Shown here: piece by piece, positions 14,026-20,669 of the stretch
How the letters are laid out: each line of letters opens with the position of its first letter
Numbering within the stretch: position 1 is the stretch's first letter
Assembly: GCA_045579305.1 (NCBI GenBank)
Contig: JAZNLY010000003.1
Coordinates: 1 to 21,151 of the forward strand
From: Fimenecus sp045579305
GTDB taxonomy: Bacteria > Bacillota > Clostridia > Oscillospirales > Acutalibacteraceae
Direction: 5' to 3'
Length of the DNA stretch: 21,151 nucleotides
Made by a program: the position numbers and the translations under genes
Notes under the pieces: generated by a model
Database searches by the model: none
What the model was told of the DNA's origin: nothing
Seen by the model: the letters and a program-made list of their open reading frames with translations, nothing else

Positions 14026-16709
14026 AATACACTGATTTTTGCGTTTTTATTATTTCCTGAAAGGGTTATTTCAATAATTCCCTTATCGCGAATATTGAAA
14101 TCTACTTTTTCACCATTGACAGTTGCATTGTAACTGTCTTTTTTGTCCGTCATTACAGCAATTACAGAATATTTTTCATTGTTTCCGTAGTATTTGAGTT
14201 CACAGTTAAATTCAGTCGCATCGTCATTGAAATTACTGCTCATAACCATAGTGTCAAAACCCGTTGAGAGTGTCTTTGGCTTATAATAAGCATTTGTCCA
14301 AATGTTCACAGGTGTTGAAAGTCCACCAAAATTGTGGAACCAACCACCTCTGCCTGATGTAATATTAAACATTTCGAATGTATAATATGAATATTCAACC
14401 TCACGTTTCCATGATTTGAGTGCAGTTTCTGCAATTCGGAAAGCAAAATCAGTTTCACCAAGGTCAAGCATAGTTTTCCATACAAACCACTGATGTGAAA
14501 GCCACACATTACCATTCCAGTAACCATTTGTGATGTAATATGATGCAGTTTTATCAACAGCAGAAATTCCAACAGGGCTGAACATTTCATCATCACTCTT
14601 TAAATGAGAGAGAATCCTGTTACGCTGATTTTCAGTTACGGCACCTGCAATAATCGGGTAAATACCATCCATTGTCTTATTAAGATTTTCACCCTGTGCA
14701 TTTCTGTATTTTTCTTTTGGGCTGCCATTTTCATCGTGAATAACATACGAAAAATAACCACATTCTTCATCCCATGAATGTTCCTGAAGTGCAGTTGAAA
14801 TTCTTTCGATATCTTTAAGATATGTTGCTTTATCATCTTCTCTGCCAAGCATATCGGCACACATATAGAGAATTTTTGCACAACGGATGACCTGAGAAGA
14901 TGAGATTACAGGAGTCGTCCATTTCTGTTTATTTTCAACATACATAGCCTTTTGTGGCGGTAAATCGTCCATACCACTGCAATTATAGAAATAGTCAAAA
15001 GTAGTTGTTAAGCCACTGTTGAATTTTGTTGTGGTTGAGCCGTTGATTTTACCTGAAAGAAAATCATAGAACATTTTAACCCGGTCATAGTATTTCAAAA
15101 GGTCAGTTTTGTCCTCTGCTCGTTTAAGCATTTCAAGATACTGATAAATATGCACAGGCACCGGTGAGCCATGGAGTAAGAATGCCCATTGGTCATTGTC
15201 ACTTAAATATGTTTCAAGAATATAATCGGCAATATGTGGTGCAAATTCAAGCATATCAAGACCAATAAATCCGGAATCCCAAGTATAAAATGAGTCCCAA
15301 CGCTTACCCGGAGTATGGTGAACAACATATTCACCATTTCTGTAAAGTGGATAAACAGTATTCTGAAAAACTGTTGCACGAAGAATTCTGTTTGAGAATT
15401 CGTAGGTTTTACCAGCTTCGTTCAAATTGAATTTTTCAAGTGAATTATATGCATTTTCATAGATTTTTTCATACTCATCAGTAGTCTTGTATTTTGTTTC
15501 ACCATAAGAAAGTACGGCATATTCAATATGCTCTGTATGTGGCTGTACATAAAGAGTATATACAACAGTATTGTGATAAAAACCTTCATCACTGTGTTTT
15601 TCAGAGAACGAGCCTGAAAATGTTTCAAGCATATTCTGGAAGCTCTCGTCAGGCTGTGAAATTCTCGCAGTCGGACTGTCCTCAAGACAACCTGTATTAA
15701 AGTCACGGAAACGAGTGACATCATTAAATGTTCTTACATAGAATCTGTCCAAAACACCATCATATTTATAACTTGCAACCTTACCCTTTTCACAAGTTTT
15801 TGTTTCAATTTCAGGATAGAAATTATGTGTTTTTGAATCAACTGAAACTGATTCTCCTTTTTCTGTAACACAAAGGAAGTCAAATTCAATTCCACCCGTA
15901 CCACAGGAAACAAGTTCAACATCCCCACTATTGAATGGAATTGATAATATGTTAAAGTAAGTTGCACTTTCAAAAACGACTTTTTTACCATTAAGTATCC
16001 ATTCGCTATTTTTATCATCAGTTGTACGATAACGAATGTTGAGTACAGGTTCTACAAAGCCATCAATATCATTTATTTCATAAGTGATTCTATCCCCTGA
16101 TTCTTCACCAAGTTTTGGGAATTTGGGCAGAATATAACGATTGTTATCTCGGTCACCAAGACCCTTGTGATAAGTGAATCCGTCATCAAAGAATTCACCT
16201 TTTTTCATAGCATCAATAACCTGCTTATCCCAAGGACGGATAGTGTTGTAATCATAAGATTTATAATCAAGAGCCTTAATAAAGATATTCTTTTCAGGCA
16301 ACACAGGAGTCGTTGCATATACATTAGGGTATTCAATTGCAGAAAAGAGATTCAAGAGACAAATCTGTGTAATATCTGTGTTATTCACAAACTTTGTACG
16401 GACAAGAACACTGTCGCTGTCAAGCTTTGTAAAAGACACATCAGCATAAACCTTATCTTTCCATTCAAGGTCATAACGATATGAATAGAATGAATAATCT
16501 GCCTTTGCTTCCCAAGGATGAACACCAACAGGCACAGTCACATTCGGAACACGGCTGTCAGCATTTTCCACTGCAGGACTTACAACGCAATCAAAACGCA
16601 CTCCACCTTCTGTATCATGGTCAACAATTCTCGAAATACCACTGTATTTTTTCGAATAAGGACCCCAGTTTCCTAAATGATTATACATCTTTTCAAGTAC
16701 TTTGCTCAT
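14022..16709 (-). CDS. trehalase-like (alpha/alpha)6 glycoside hydrolase, GH63/MGH1-like
   Basis: An 895-residue cytosolic protein with no signal peptide. An N-terminal beta-sandwich region covers about 1-425. An (alpha/alpha)6-barrel follows (about 430-815) with GH63/GH37-type signatures: RWDSFYTWDSGF (470-481), CSGMDDLP (577-584, where D581 is the probable general acid), GYWNGNVW (729-736) and the YYTFEMFN segment (775-782). A small C-terminal beta-domain covers about 820-895. GH63-like enzymes invert and cleave alpha-glucosides or alpha-mannosides such as mannosylglycerate; the substrate here is unknown. ATG 16709 is chosen over the open extension to 16883 because GAGG lies 8 bases upstream and a strong promoter lies inside the extension. 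The gene is monocistronic, and a palindrome upstream suggests sugar-responsive control. The fold call is good; the specific family is moderate. Confidence 0.82.
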   Translation of the reverse strand: MSKVLEKMYNHLGNWGPYSKKYSGISRIVDHDTEGGVRFDCVVSPAVENADSRVPNVTVPVGVHPWEAKADYSFYSYRYDLEWKDKVYADVSFTKLDSDSVLVRTKFVNNTDITQICLLNLFSAIEYPNVYATTPVLPEKNIFIKALDYKSYDYNTIRPWDKQVIDAMKKGEFFDDGFTYHKGLGDRDNNRYILPKFPKLGEESGDRITYEINDIDGFVEPVLNIRYRTTDDKNSEWILNGKKVVFESATYFNILSIPFNSGDVELVSCGTGGIEFDFLCVTEKGESVSVDSKTHNFYPEIETKTCEKGKVASYKYDGVLDRFYVRTFNDVTRFRDFNTGCLEDSPTARISQPDESFQNMLETFSGSFSEKHSDEGFYHNTVVYTLYVQPHTEHIEYAVLSYGETKYKTTDEYEKIYENAYNSLEKFNLNEAGKTYEFSNRILRATVFQNTVYPLYRNGEYVVHHTPGKRWDSFYTWDSGFIGLDMLEFAPHIADYILETYLSDNDQWAFLLHGSPVPVHIYQYLEMLKRAEDKTDLLKYYDRVKMFYDFLSGKINGSTTTKFNSGLTTTFDYFYNCSGMDDLPPQKAMYVENKQKWTTPVISSSQVIRCAKILYMCADMLGREDDKATYLKDIERISTALQEHSWDEECGYFSYVIHDENGSPKEKYRNAQGENLNKTMDGIYPIIAGAVTENQRNRILSHLKSDDEMFSPVGISAVDKTASYYITNGYWNGNVWLSHQWFVWKTMLDLGETDFAFRIAETALKSWKREVEYSYYTFEMFNITSGRGGWFHNFGGLSTPVNIWTNAYYKPKTLSTGFDTMVMSSNFNDDATEFNCELKYYGNNEKYSVIAVMTDKKDSYNATVNGEKVDFNIRDKGIIEITLSGNNKNAKISVF

Positions 16710-16739
16710 AATGAATACCTCGCGTAAAAATATGAGAAT

Positions 16740-16768
16740 ATTATACCAGATATTGTGGTAGTTTTCAA
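16740..16768 (-). promoter_or_regulatory. strong sigma-A promoter of the GH63-like gene
   Basis: On the minus strand TTGAAA (16768-16763), a 17-base spacer and a perfect TATAAT (16745-16740) with the extended TGG upstream of it. The start would be near 16733, 24 bases before the ATG. This is one of the two best promoters in the window. Confidence 0.8.
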
Positions 16769-16785
16769 TAATAATACATATAAAT

Positions 16786-16800
16786 GTTAAACAGTTTAAC
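16786..16800. promoter_or_regulatory. perfect 15-base palindrome, candidate operator
   Basis: GTTAAACAGTTTAAC has two 7-base arms around one central A. It lies 17 bases upstream of the -35 box of the GH63-like gene. The shape and position suit a dimeric sugar-responsive regulator; which family (LacI, ROK, GntR) cannot be told from one site. It does not match the CcpA cre consensus. Confidence 0.5.
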
Positions 16801-16877
16801 AAATTGGAGTTTGTCGAAATAAGTGTAGAGTGCAGAACGCAAAGTGCAAAACGTCGGAACTGCGTTGAAATTATATA

Positions 16878-16972
16878 TGACATGTTATTCTAGGAAGCGA
16901 GGTAACGAAGATACGCTGTTGGTTGATATTTCGCTTTGGTTAAGATTCTTCGCTTACGCTCAGAATGACTTA
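16878..16972. repeat. imperfect inverted repeat, MITE-like intergenic element
   Basis: A left arm (about 16883-16913, GTTATTCTAGGAAGCG...CGAAGAT) and the complement of a right arm (about 16941-16970, containing TTCTTCGCTTACGCTCAGAA) are imperfectly complementary around a centre of about 27 bases. Sequence of this type (ATTCTGAGCGTAAGCGAAGAATC) recurs between genes in many gut Firmicutes. No transposase is present. Confidence 0.4.
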
Positions 16973-17000
16973 TAAATTATATCAGATATTAAATGACAAC

Positions 17001-17020
17001 GGCGGTAGCAAGCTACCGCC
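17001..17020. repeat. perfect 9-bp hairpin, intergenic repeat
   Basis: GGCGGTAGC and GCTACCGCC are separated by two bases (a 4-base loop if the last pair opens). It is GC-rich in AT-rich surroundings and lacks a T-tract, so it is not a terminator; it looks like a dispersed palindromic intergenic repeat. Confidence 0.5.
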
Positions 17021-17065
17021 CTACCGTATCAACTTTATGTACTCGACAAATTACAATTCATTCAC

Positions 17066-17194
17066 TATGTCCGTGCTCCTCTGCCTTTCGGCATACCGTC
17101 GCACATGGACGAAGAGTTCGAGTCTCTAAACAAAAAAATAAATCCACACACCGAGTGGTGTATGGATTTATTTGGCGCAGAAGGAGAGACTCGA
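17066..17194. repeat. 129-bp direct repeat, copy 1
   Basis: This copy differs from copy 2 (17235-17363) at only three bases by eye. It contains, in order, a bulged hairpin (GTCCGTGC...GCACATGGAC), a T-arm-like GAGTTCGAGTCTCT, a terminator hairpin (17137-17172, minus strand) and the last 22 bases of tRNA-Ser(GCT) including CCA. It then departs into a hairpin GACAAGGC-TTT-GCCTTGTC (17193-17211) and a unique spacer. The period is 169 bases. Confidence 0.9.
17173..17194 (-). pseudogene. truncated 3' end of tRNA-Ser(GCT)
   Basis: The minus strand reads the T-arm 3' side, acceptor strand CTTCTGC, discriminator G and CCA, identical to the end of the intact tRNA-Ser at 17342-17432. The 5' three quarters are missing. 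It is a relic of the 169-base-period duplication. Confidence 0.8.
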
Positions 17195-17234
17195 CAAGGC
17201 TTTGCCTTGTCTTTGCTTCGCAAAATCCTATTTG

Positions 17235-17363
17235 TATGTCCGTGCTCCTCTGCCATTCGGCATACCGTCGCACATGGACAAAGAGTTCGAGTCTCTAAAC
17301 AAAAAAATAAATCCACACACCGCGTGGTGTATGGATTTATTTGGCGCAGAAGGAGAGACTCGA
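17235..17363. repeat. 129-bp direct repeat, copy 2
   Basis: The right copy runs directly into the intact tRNA-Ser(GCT) gene: its last 22 bases are that gene's 3' end, and its hairpin (17306-17341) is the gene's terminator. It is therefore probably the original copy, with copy 1 derived from it. Confidence 0.9.
17299..17341 (-). terminator. terminator of tRNA-Ser(GCT)
   Basis: A 16-bp stem with one mismatch (17306-17321 with 17326-17341) and a 4-base loop, followed on the minus strand by seven T. It begins immediately after the tRNA CCA. The same hairpin is duplicated at 17137-17172. Confidence 0.85.
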
Positions 17364-17432
17364 ACTCTCGCACCGGTTTCCCGGCCTACGCCCTTAGCAG
17401 GGGCGCCTCGTCACCAACTTGAGTACTTCTGC
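17342..17432 (-). tRNA. tRNA-Ser(GCT)
   Basis: 91 bases including an encoded CCA. Acceptor GCAGAAG/CTTCTGC, discriminator G, anticodon stem CGCCC/GGGCG with loop CTGCTAA giving anticodon GCU (17398-17396), a long variable arm typical of class II tRNA-Ser (GGCCGGGAAACCGG), and T-loop GTTCGAGTC. It reads AGC/AGU codons. It is 65 bases downstream of tRNA-Ser(TGA), with a terminator between them; no strong separate promoter was found. Confidence 0.95.
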
Positions 17433-17460
17433 AAGTGTAACGGATTTAACCATTATTTAA

Positions 17461-17494
17461 TTAAAAAGCGGGCTGTAATTAAATTACAACCCGC
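17461..17494 (-). terminator. terminator between the two tRNA-Ser genes
   Basis: GCGGGYTGTAATT arms (17468-17480 and 17482-17494) form a near-perfect stem with one G-U-type mismatch, followed on the minus strand by TTTTTAA. It starts 3 bases after the CCA of tRNA-Ser(TGA). Confidence 0.8.
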
Positions 17495-17497
17495 ATC

Positions 17498-17586
17498 TGG
17501 CGGAGAGAGTGGGATTCGAACCCACGGTACGTTGCCGTACGACGGTTTTCAAGACCGTTCCGTTATAACCACTTCGGTATCTCTCC
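17498..17586 (-). tRNA. tRNA-Ser(TGA)
   Basis: 89 bases with encoded CCA. Acceptor GGAGAGA/TCTCTCC, discriminator G, anticodon stem CGGT/ACCG with loop CTTGAAA giving anticodon UGA (17551-17549), a long variable arm (GTACGGCAACGTAC), and T-arm GTGGGTTCGAATCCCAC. It reads UCA and related UCN codons. Confidence 0.96.
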
Positions 17587-17601
17587 GTATTGGGCTTGAT
17601 T

Positions 17602-17630
17602 ATAATATCATAAAAGATAACCATTGTCAA
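17602..17630 (-). promoter_or_regulatory. strong promoter of the tRNA-Ser genes
   Basis: On the minus strand a perfect TTGACA (17630-17625), a 17-base spacer and TATTAT (17607-17602). The start would be near 17595, about 9 bases before the tRNA. An overlapping TATAAT with a 20-base spacer is less well placed. Confidence 0.8.
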
Positions 17631-17705
17631 GAACTTTTTTAATTATTTTTTAAGGACTTGCAAACTTTATTTTGACCATCGCATATACTCCCATGAGGTG
17701 TTATT

Positions 17706-18398
17706 ATGTTATTGTCATTATTGCAAAGTCTTTCCACAAATATTCTTTATTTTATGCTTCATCTATCCTCCGCTAATTCTTTTCCCAAACCTTTGAATGC
17801 CAAAGAAGAATATGATGAATTCATTAAATTTCATGAAAATGATGACATAAATGCAAGAAACAAGTTAGTTAATCACAATATGCGACTCGTAGCCCATATT
17901 ATTAAAAAATATTATTCAAATTACTCCGACCAGGAAGACATTATTTCTATCGGCACAATTGGTCTTATCAAGGCTATTAACACATTTGACTACACAAAAG
18001 GTACACGCCTTGCCACTTATGCTTCCCGATGTATTGAAAATGAAATTTTTATGCATTTCCGAACAAGAAAGAAGAATGCGCAAGAAATTTCAATGGATGA
18101 GCCTATTGATACGGACAGTGAGGGTAATCCGCTCACCTTTTCCGATATTATTTTCAGTACAGAGTCAGTTTTTGATGATGTAGAATTAAAAATCCAGACA
18201 GAAAAGCTGTATCGATATATAGATAATCTTCAAGACCAACGAAAAAAACAAATTCTTATAATGAGATATGGACTTTATGATACAGAACCTTTCACACAAA
18301 GAGAAATTGCCCAAAAACTTGGTATATCACGTTCCTACGTATCACGAATCGAAACAAAAGCATTAGAAGAATTACGGGAATACTTTGAAGTAGACTAA
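17706..18398 (+). CDS. sigK: RNA polymerase sporulation sigma factor SigK (pro-sigma-K)
   Basis: A 230-residue sigma factor for late mother-cell transcription (coat and cortex maturation). A hydrophobic pro-sequence (about 1-20) precedes the NSFPKPLNAKEEYDEF block (24-39), the signature of pro-sigma-K, normally removed by SpoIVFB. Region 2 reads NHNMRLVAHIIKKYY (56-70), IISIGTIGLIKAINTF (79-94) and LATYASRCIENEIFMHFR (102-119). The region 4.2 helix-turn-helix is FTQREIAQKLGISRSYVSRIETKAL (196-220). A GAGGTG site sits 5 bases before the ATG. The gene is one uninterrupted frame with no skin element. It is transcribed away from the tRNA genes. No sigma-E-type promoter was placed with confidence. 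The C-terminus is slightly shorter than that of Bacillus SigK. Confidence 0.95.
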   Translation: MLLSLLQSLSTNILYFMLHLSSANSFPKPLNAKEEYDEFIKFHENDDINARNKLVNHNMRLVAHIIKKYYSNYSDQEDIISIGTIGLIKAINTFDYTKGTRLATYASRCIENEIFMHFRTRKKNAQEISMDEPIDTDSEGNPLTFSDIIFSTESVFDDVELKIQTEKLYRYIDNLQDQRKKQILIMRYGLYDTEPFTQREIAQKLGISRSYVSRIETKALEELREYFEVD

Positions 18399-18430
18399 AA
18401 AATTACCCATTGTTATACCAATGGGTAAAA
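18397..18430. terminator. shared terminator between sigK and the hexuronate operon
   Basis: TTACCCATTG (18403-18412) pairs with CAATGGGTAA (18419-18428). On the minus strand it is followed by TTTTTTAGTC, a good U-tract 4 bases past the amidohydrolase stop. On the plus strand it follows the sigK stop but has a weaker tract (AAATTT). Confidence 0.75.
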
Positions 18431-18432
18431 AT

Positions 18433-19299
18433 TTAATCTTCAACCATATTTCTGACTTTTTGTGGTGTTGGAATATCGGTAAATCCATAGAACTTTCTTG
18501 CATTTTCACCTAAGAAAAGTTTTTTGTTTTCTTCTGAAATCTCTGTTGATTTAACAACGAAATCAAAGCTCATTTTATATGTGATTGCAGTCATTGTGCG
18601 AGGATAATCACTACCCCACATAATTTTATCATATCCCACAAGGTCAGCAGCCTTGTTAATTGCATTAACGGCAGATGGAAATGGATAGAATTCCGAATTG
18701 AAAAGCCATGTAATTCCACCACTTTCAATGAAAACATTCTTATTTTTTGCAAGTTTAATCTGTTCTAACCAGTTTTCTCTTGTAACCATACCAAAATGAC
18801 CGATTGCTATTCTAAGTTCCGGAAACATATCAATAATTTCCTGCATCATTTCTGTCTGTTCATCACCATCAGCAAGGTCAATCGAAATGAATTTACCATT
18901 ATCATTTGCCACCTTAAATGGTTCAAGGTGTTTGAGAAGATTTTTGTCTGCAAGGCGTCCTGCACAGATTTTTATTCCATCAAAATTCTTAATATCACTA
19001 AGTGATTTTTCCCCATACAAAGAGCAAATTTTAATTCTGTCACTTTTACATTTAAGAAGGTACTCATCCTGATTACCGTCGATATATTCCTGAGTAATCA
19101 CAGCACCAGAAACACCGGCATAGTCCATATTCGCAAGGAATCGTTCAACTGAATTTTCACCATCTGTCATATAAGCAGGCATCATCTGACGGATTTCGCC
19201 ACCGAAATCACTTTTGCCACCACCTACATCATAAACAGGCTTGCCATTAACTATTCCGTTCTGTTTTTTCCACAAGTGAGCATGTGCATCAATAATCAT
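18433..19299 (-). CDS. amidohydrolase family (Amidohydrolase_2) metal-dependent hydrolase
   Basis: A 288-residue TIM-barrel hydrolase. The N-terminal metal motif is DAHAHLW (H6, H8), with a further ligand candidate H168 in AIGHFG and the conserved D231 in MWGSDYPRT. Relatives include sugar-acid lactonases (fuconolactonase, rhamnonolactonase) and aromatic-acid hydrolases. Placed after altronate dehydratase and tagaturonate reductase, a lactonase or hydrolase step feeding a sugar acid into the pathway is a reasonable guess, not proven. The ATG overlaps the upstream stop as ATGA, with GGAG 7 bases before it. It is the last gene, followed by a terminator. No signal peptide. Confidence 0.85.
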   Translation of the reverse strand: MIIDAHAHLWKKQNGIVNGKPVYDVGGGKSDFGGEIRQMMPAYMTDGENSVERFLANMDYAGVSGAVITQEYIDGNQDEYLLKCKSDRIKICSLYGEKSLSDIKNFDGIKICAGRLADKNLLKHLEPFKVANDNGKFISIDLADGDEQTEMMQEIIDMFPELRIAIGHFGMVTRENWLEQIKLAKNKNVFIESGGITWLFNSEFYPFPSAVNAINKAADLVGYDKIMWGSDYPRTMTAITYKMSFDFVVKSTEISEENKKLFLGENARKFYGFTDIPTPQKVRNMVED

Positions 19300-20669
19300 A
19301 ATGTTACTCCATCTTTAAAAATTGCGATTTCACGATTGCCCTGAATTTCATTTTTTGTCATTTCGCCATCAGCAACTCGTCTTATAAGGTCTAATAACTC
19401 ATCTGCTTTTGCCTTTTTTTCAAAACCAAATGCAGAATAATCAATCCAATGAGATTTTTTCGTTGCAATATTATCATTGGATGCGATTTTGATTGTAGGC
19501 ACTGAACCACCCAGAGGTGTTCCCCTACCCGTTGTAAACAATACTAAATGACAACCAACTGCTGAAAGGTTTGTAATCGAAACAATGTCATTACCCGGAC
19601 CATTCAAGAGATTAAGTCCCGGTTTTGTCAAAACATCACCATAATCAAGCACATCAACAACGGGTGCTGTTCCACCCTTTTGTACACAACCAAGTGATTT
19701 TTCTTCAAGAGTGGTAATTCCACCCTCTTTATTTCCCGGTGATGGATTTTCAGAAACCGGTTCACCGTGGTCTTTGAAATACTGTTTGAAATCATTGATA
19801 AGATTAACGCTCTTATCAAACACATCTTTTGTAACACATCTGTCAAAAAGCACTGTTTCTGCGCCGAACATTTCAGGAACTTCAGTTAACACCGCAGTAC
19901 CGCCCATAGCGCAGATTTCATCAGTTACTTTTCCAACAACAGCATTTGCTGTAATACCTGAAAAACCGTCAGAGCCACCGCATTTAAGACCGATTTTGAG
20001 TTTAGAAGCAGGAACTTCTTCACGCTTATCCTTTGAAGCAATTTCCTTTAATTCATTGATAAGTGCTATACCTTCTTCAAGTTCGTTTTCACAGTCCTGA
20101 ACAGACAAGAATTTAACTCTGTTTTCATTCCAGGAGCCCAAAACTTTTTGCATTTCAGGGATATTGTTGTTTTCACAGCCAAGACCAAGGACAAGCACAC
20201 CACCTGCATTTGGATGCTTTATTAGTCCACGGAGAATTAACTGTGTTGTTTTATTGTCTTTACCCAACTGACTACAACCATAAGGATGTGAGAAACAGAT
20301 TGCACCTGTTTTTTCGGATAACTGTTTTGCGATACTGTTCACACAGCCAACTGTCGGTACAATCCATATATCATTCCTGATACCTATATCACCATTTTCA
20401 CGGACATAAGCATTGATTGTAAAAGGCTCTTTTTTTGGCAATTCACTATAAGTCGGATTGTATTCATAAGAAAGAATATCACCCAATTTTGTTTTCATAT
20501 TATGAGAGTGGACACTCTCACCTTTTTTAATATTTTCAGTTGCATATCCGATTGGATATCCGTATTTGATGACATCTGTACCTTTCGGGATATCACATAA
20601 TGCGATTTTGTGACCGGTCTGCAAGTTTACACAGACATTATCATTTTCGTTTATTCTGACAGTATACAT
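19296..20669 (-). CDS. uxaA: UxaA family altronate dehydratase
   Basis: A 457-residue fusion. An N-terminal SAF domain (about 1-75, with KYGYPIGYATENIKKGESVHSHN at 35-57) joins the large galactarate/altronate dehydratase catalytic domain (about 85-457), which has PTVGCVNSIA (105-114), SHPYGCSQLG (127-136), GLGCENN (162-168) and a later KCGGSDGFSGITAN. It converts D-altronate to 2-keto-3-deoxygluconate in the galacturonate branch of hexuronate breakdown and needs divalent metal. The length is close to the family norm (about 495 in E. coli). The ATG overlaps the 3' end of the uxaB-like gene by 19 bases, with AAAGGA upstream. UxaA relatives also act on other sugar acids, so altronate is probable given the UxaB neighbour, not certain. 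Confidence 0.88.
   Translation of the reverse strand: MYTVRINENDNVCVNLQTGHKIALCDIPKGTDVIKYGYPIGYATENIKKGESVHSHNMKTKLGDILSYEYNPTYSELPKKEPFTINAYVRENGDIGIRNDIWIVPTVGCVNSIAKQLSEKTGAICFSHPYGCSQLGKDNKTTQLILRGLIKHPNAGGVLVLGLGCENNNIPEMQKVLGSWNENRVKFLSVQDCENELEEGIALINELKEIASKDKREEVPASKLKIGLKCGGSDGFSGITANAVVGKVTDEICAMGGTAVLTEVPEMFGAETVLFDRCVTKDVFDKSVNLINDFKQYFKDHGEPVSENPSPGNKEGGITTLEEKSLGCVQKGGTAPVVDVLDYGDVLTKPGLNLLNGPGNDIVSITNLSAVGCHLVLFTTGRGTPLGGSVPTIKIASNDNIATKKSHWIDYSAFGFEKKAKADELLDLIRRVADGEMTKNEIQGNREIAIFKDGVTL

Noticed and set aside
16710..16883. N-terminal extension of the GH63-like protein
   Set aside because: It would include the promoter and the palindrome, has no ribosome binding site, and adds residues unlike the family start.
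16993..17642. Overlapping open frames on both strands across the tRNA region (for example 17105-17422 plus, 17172-17642 plus, 17065-17373 minus)
   Set aside because: They read through two tRNA-Ser genes and their terminators, have no ribosome binding sites, and resemble the spurious Arg/Ser-rich proteins often predicted across tRNA genes.
17682..17689. CATATACT upstream of sigK, close to a sigma-E -10 box
   Set aside because: Transcription from it would start inside the ribosome binding site (17695-17700), and no -35 match is present at the right distance.
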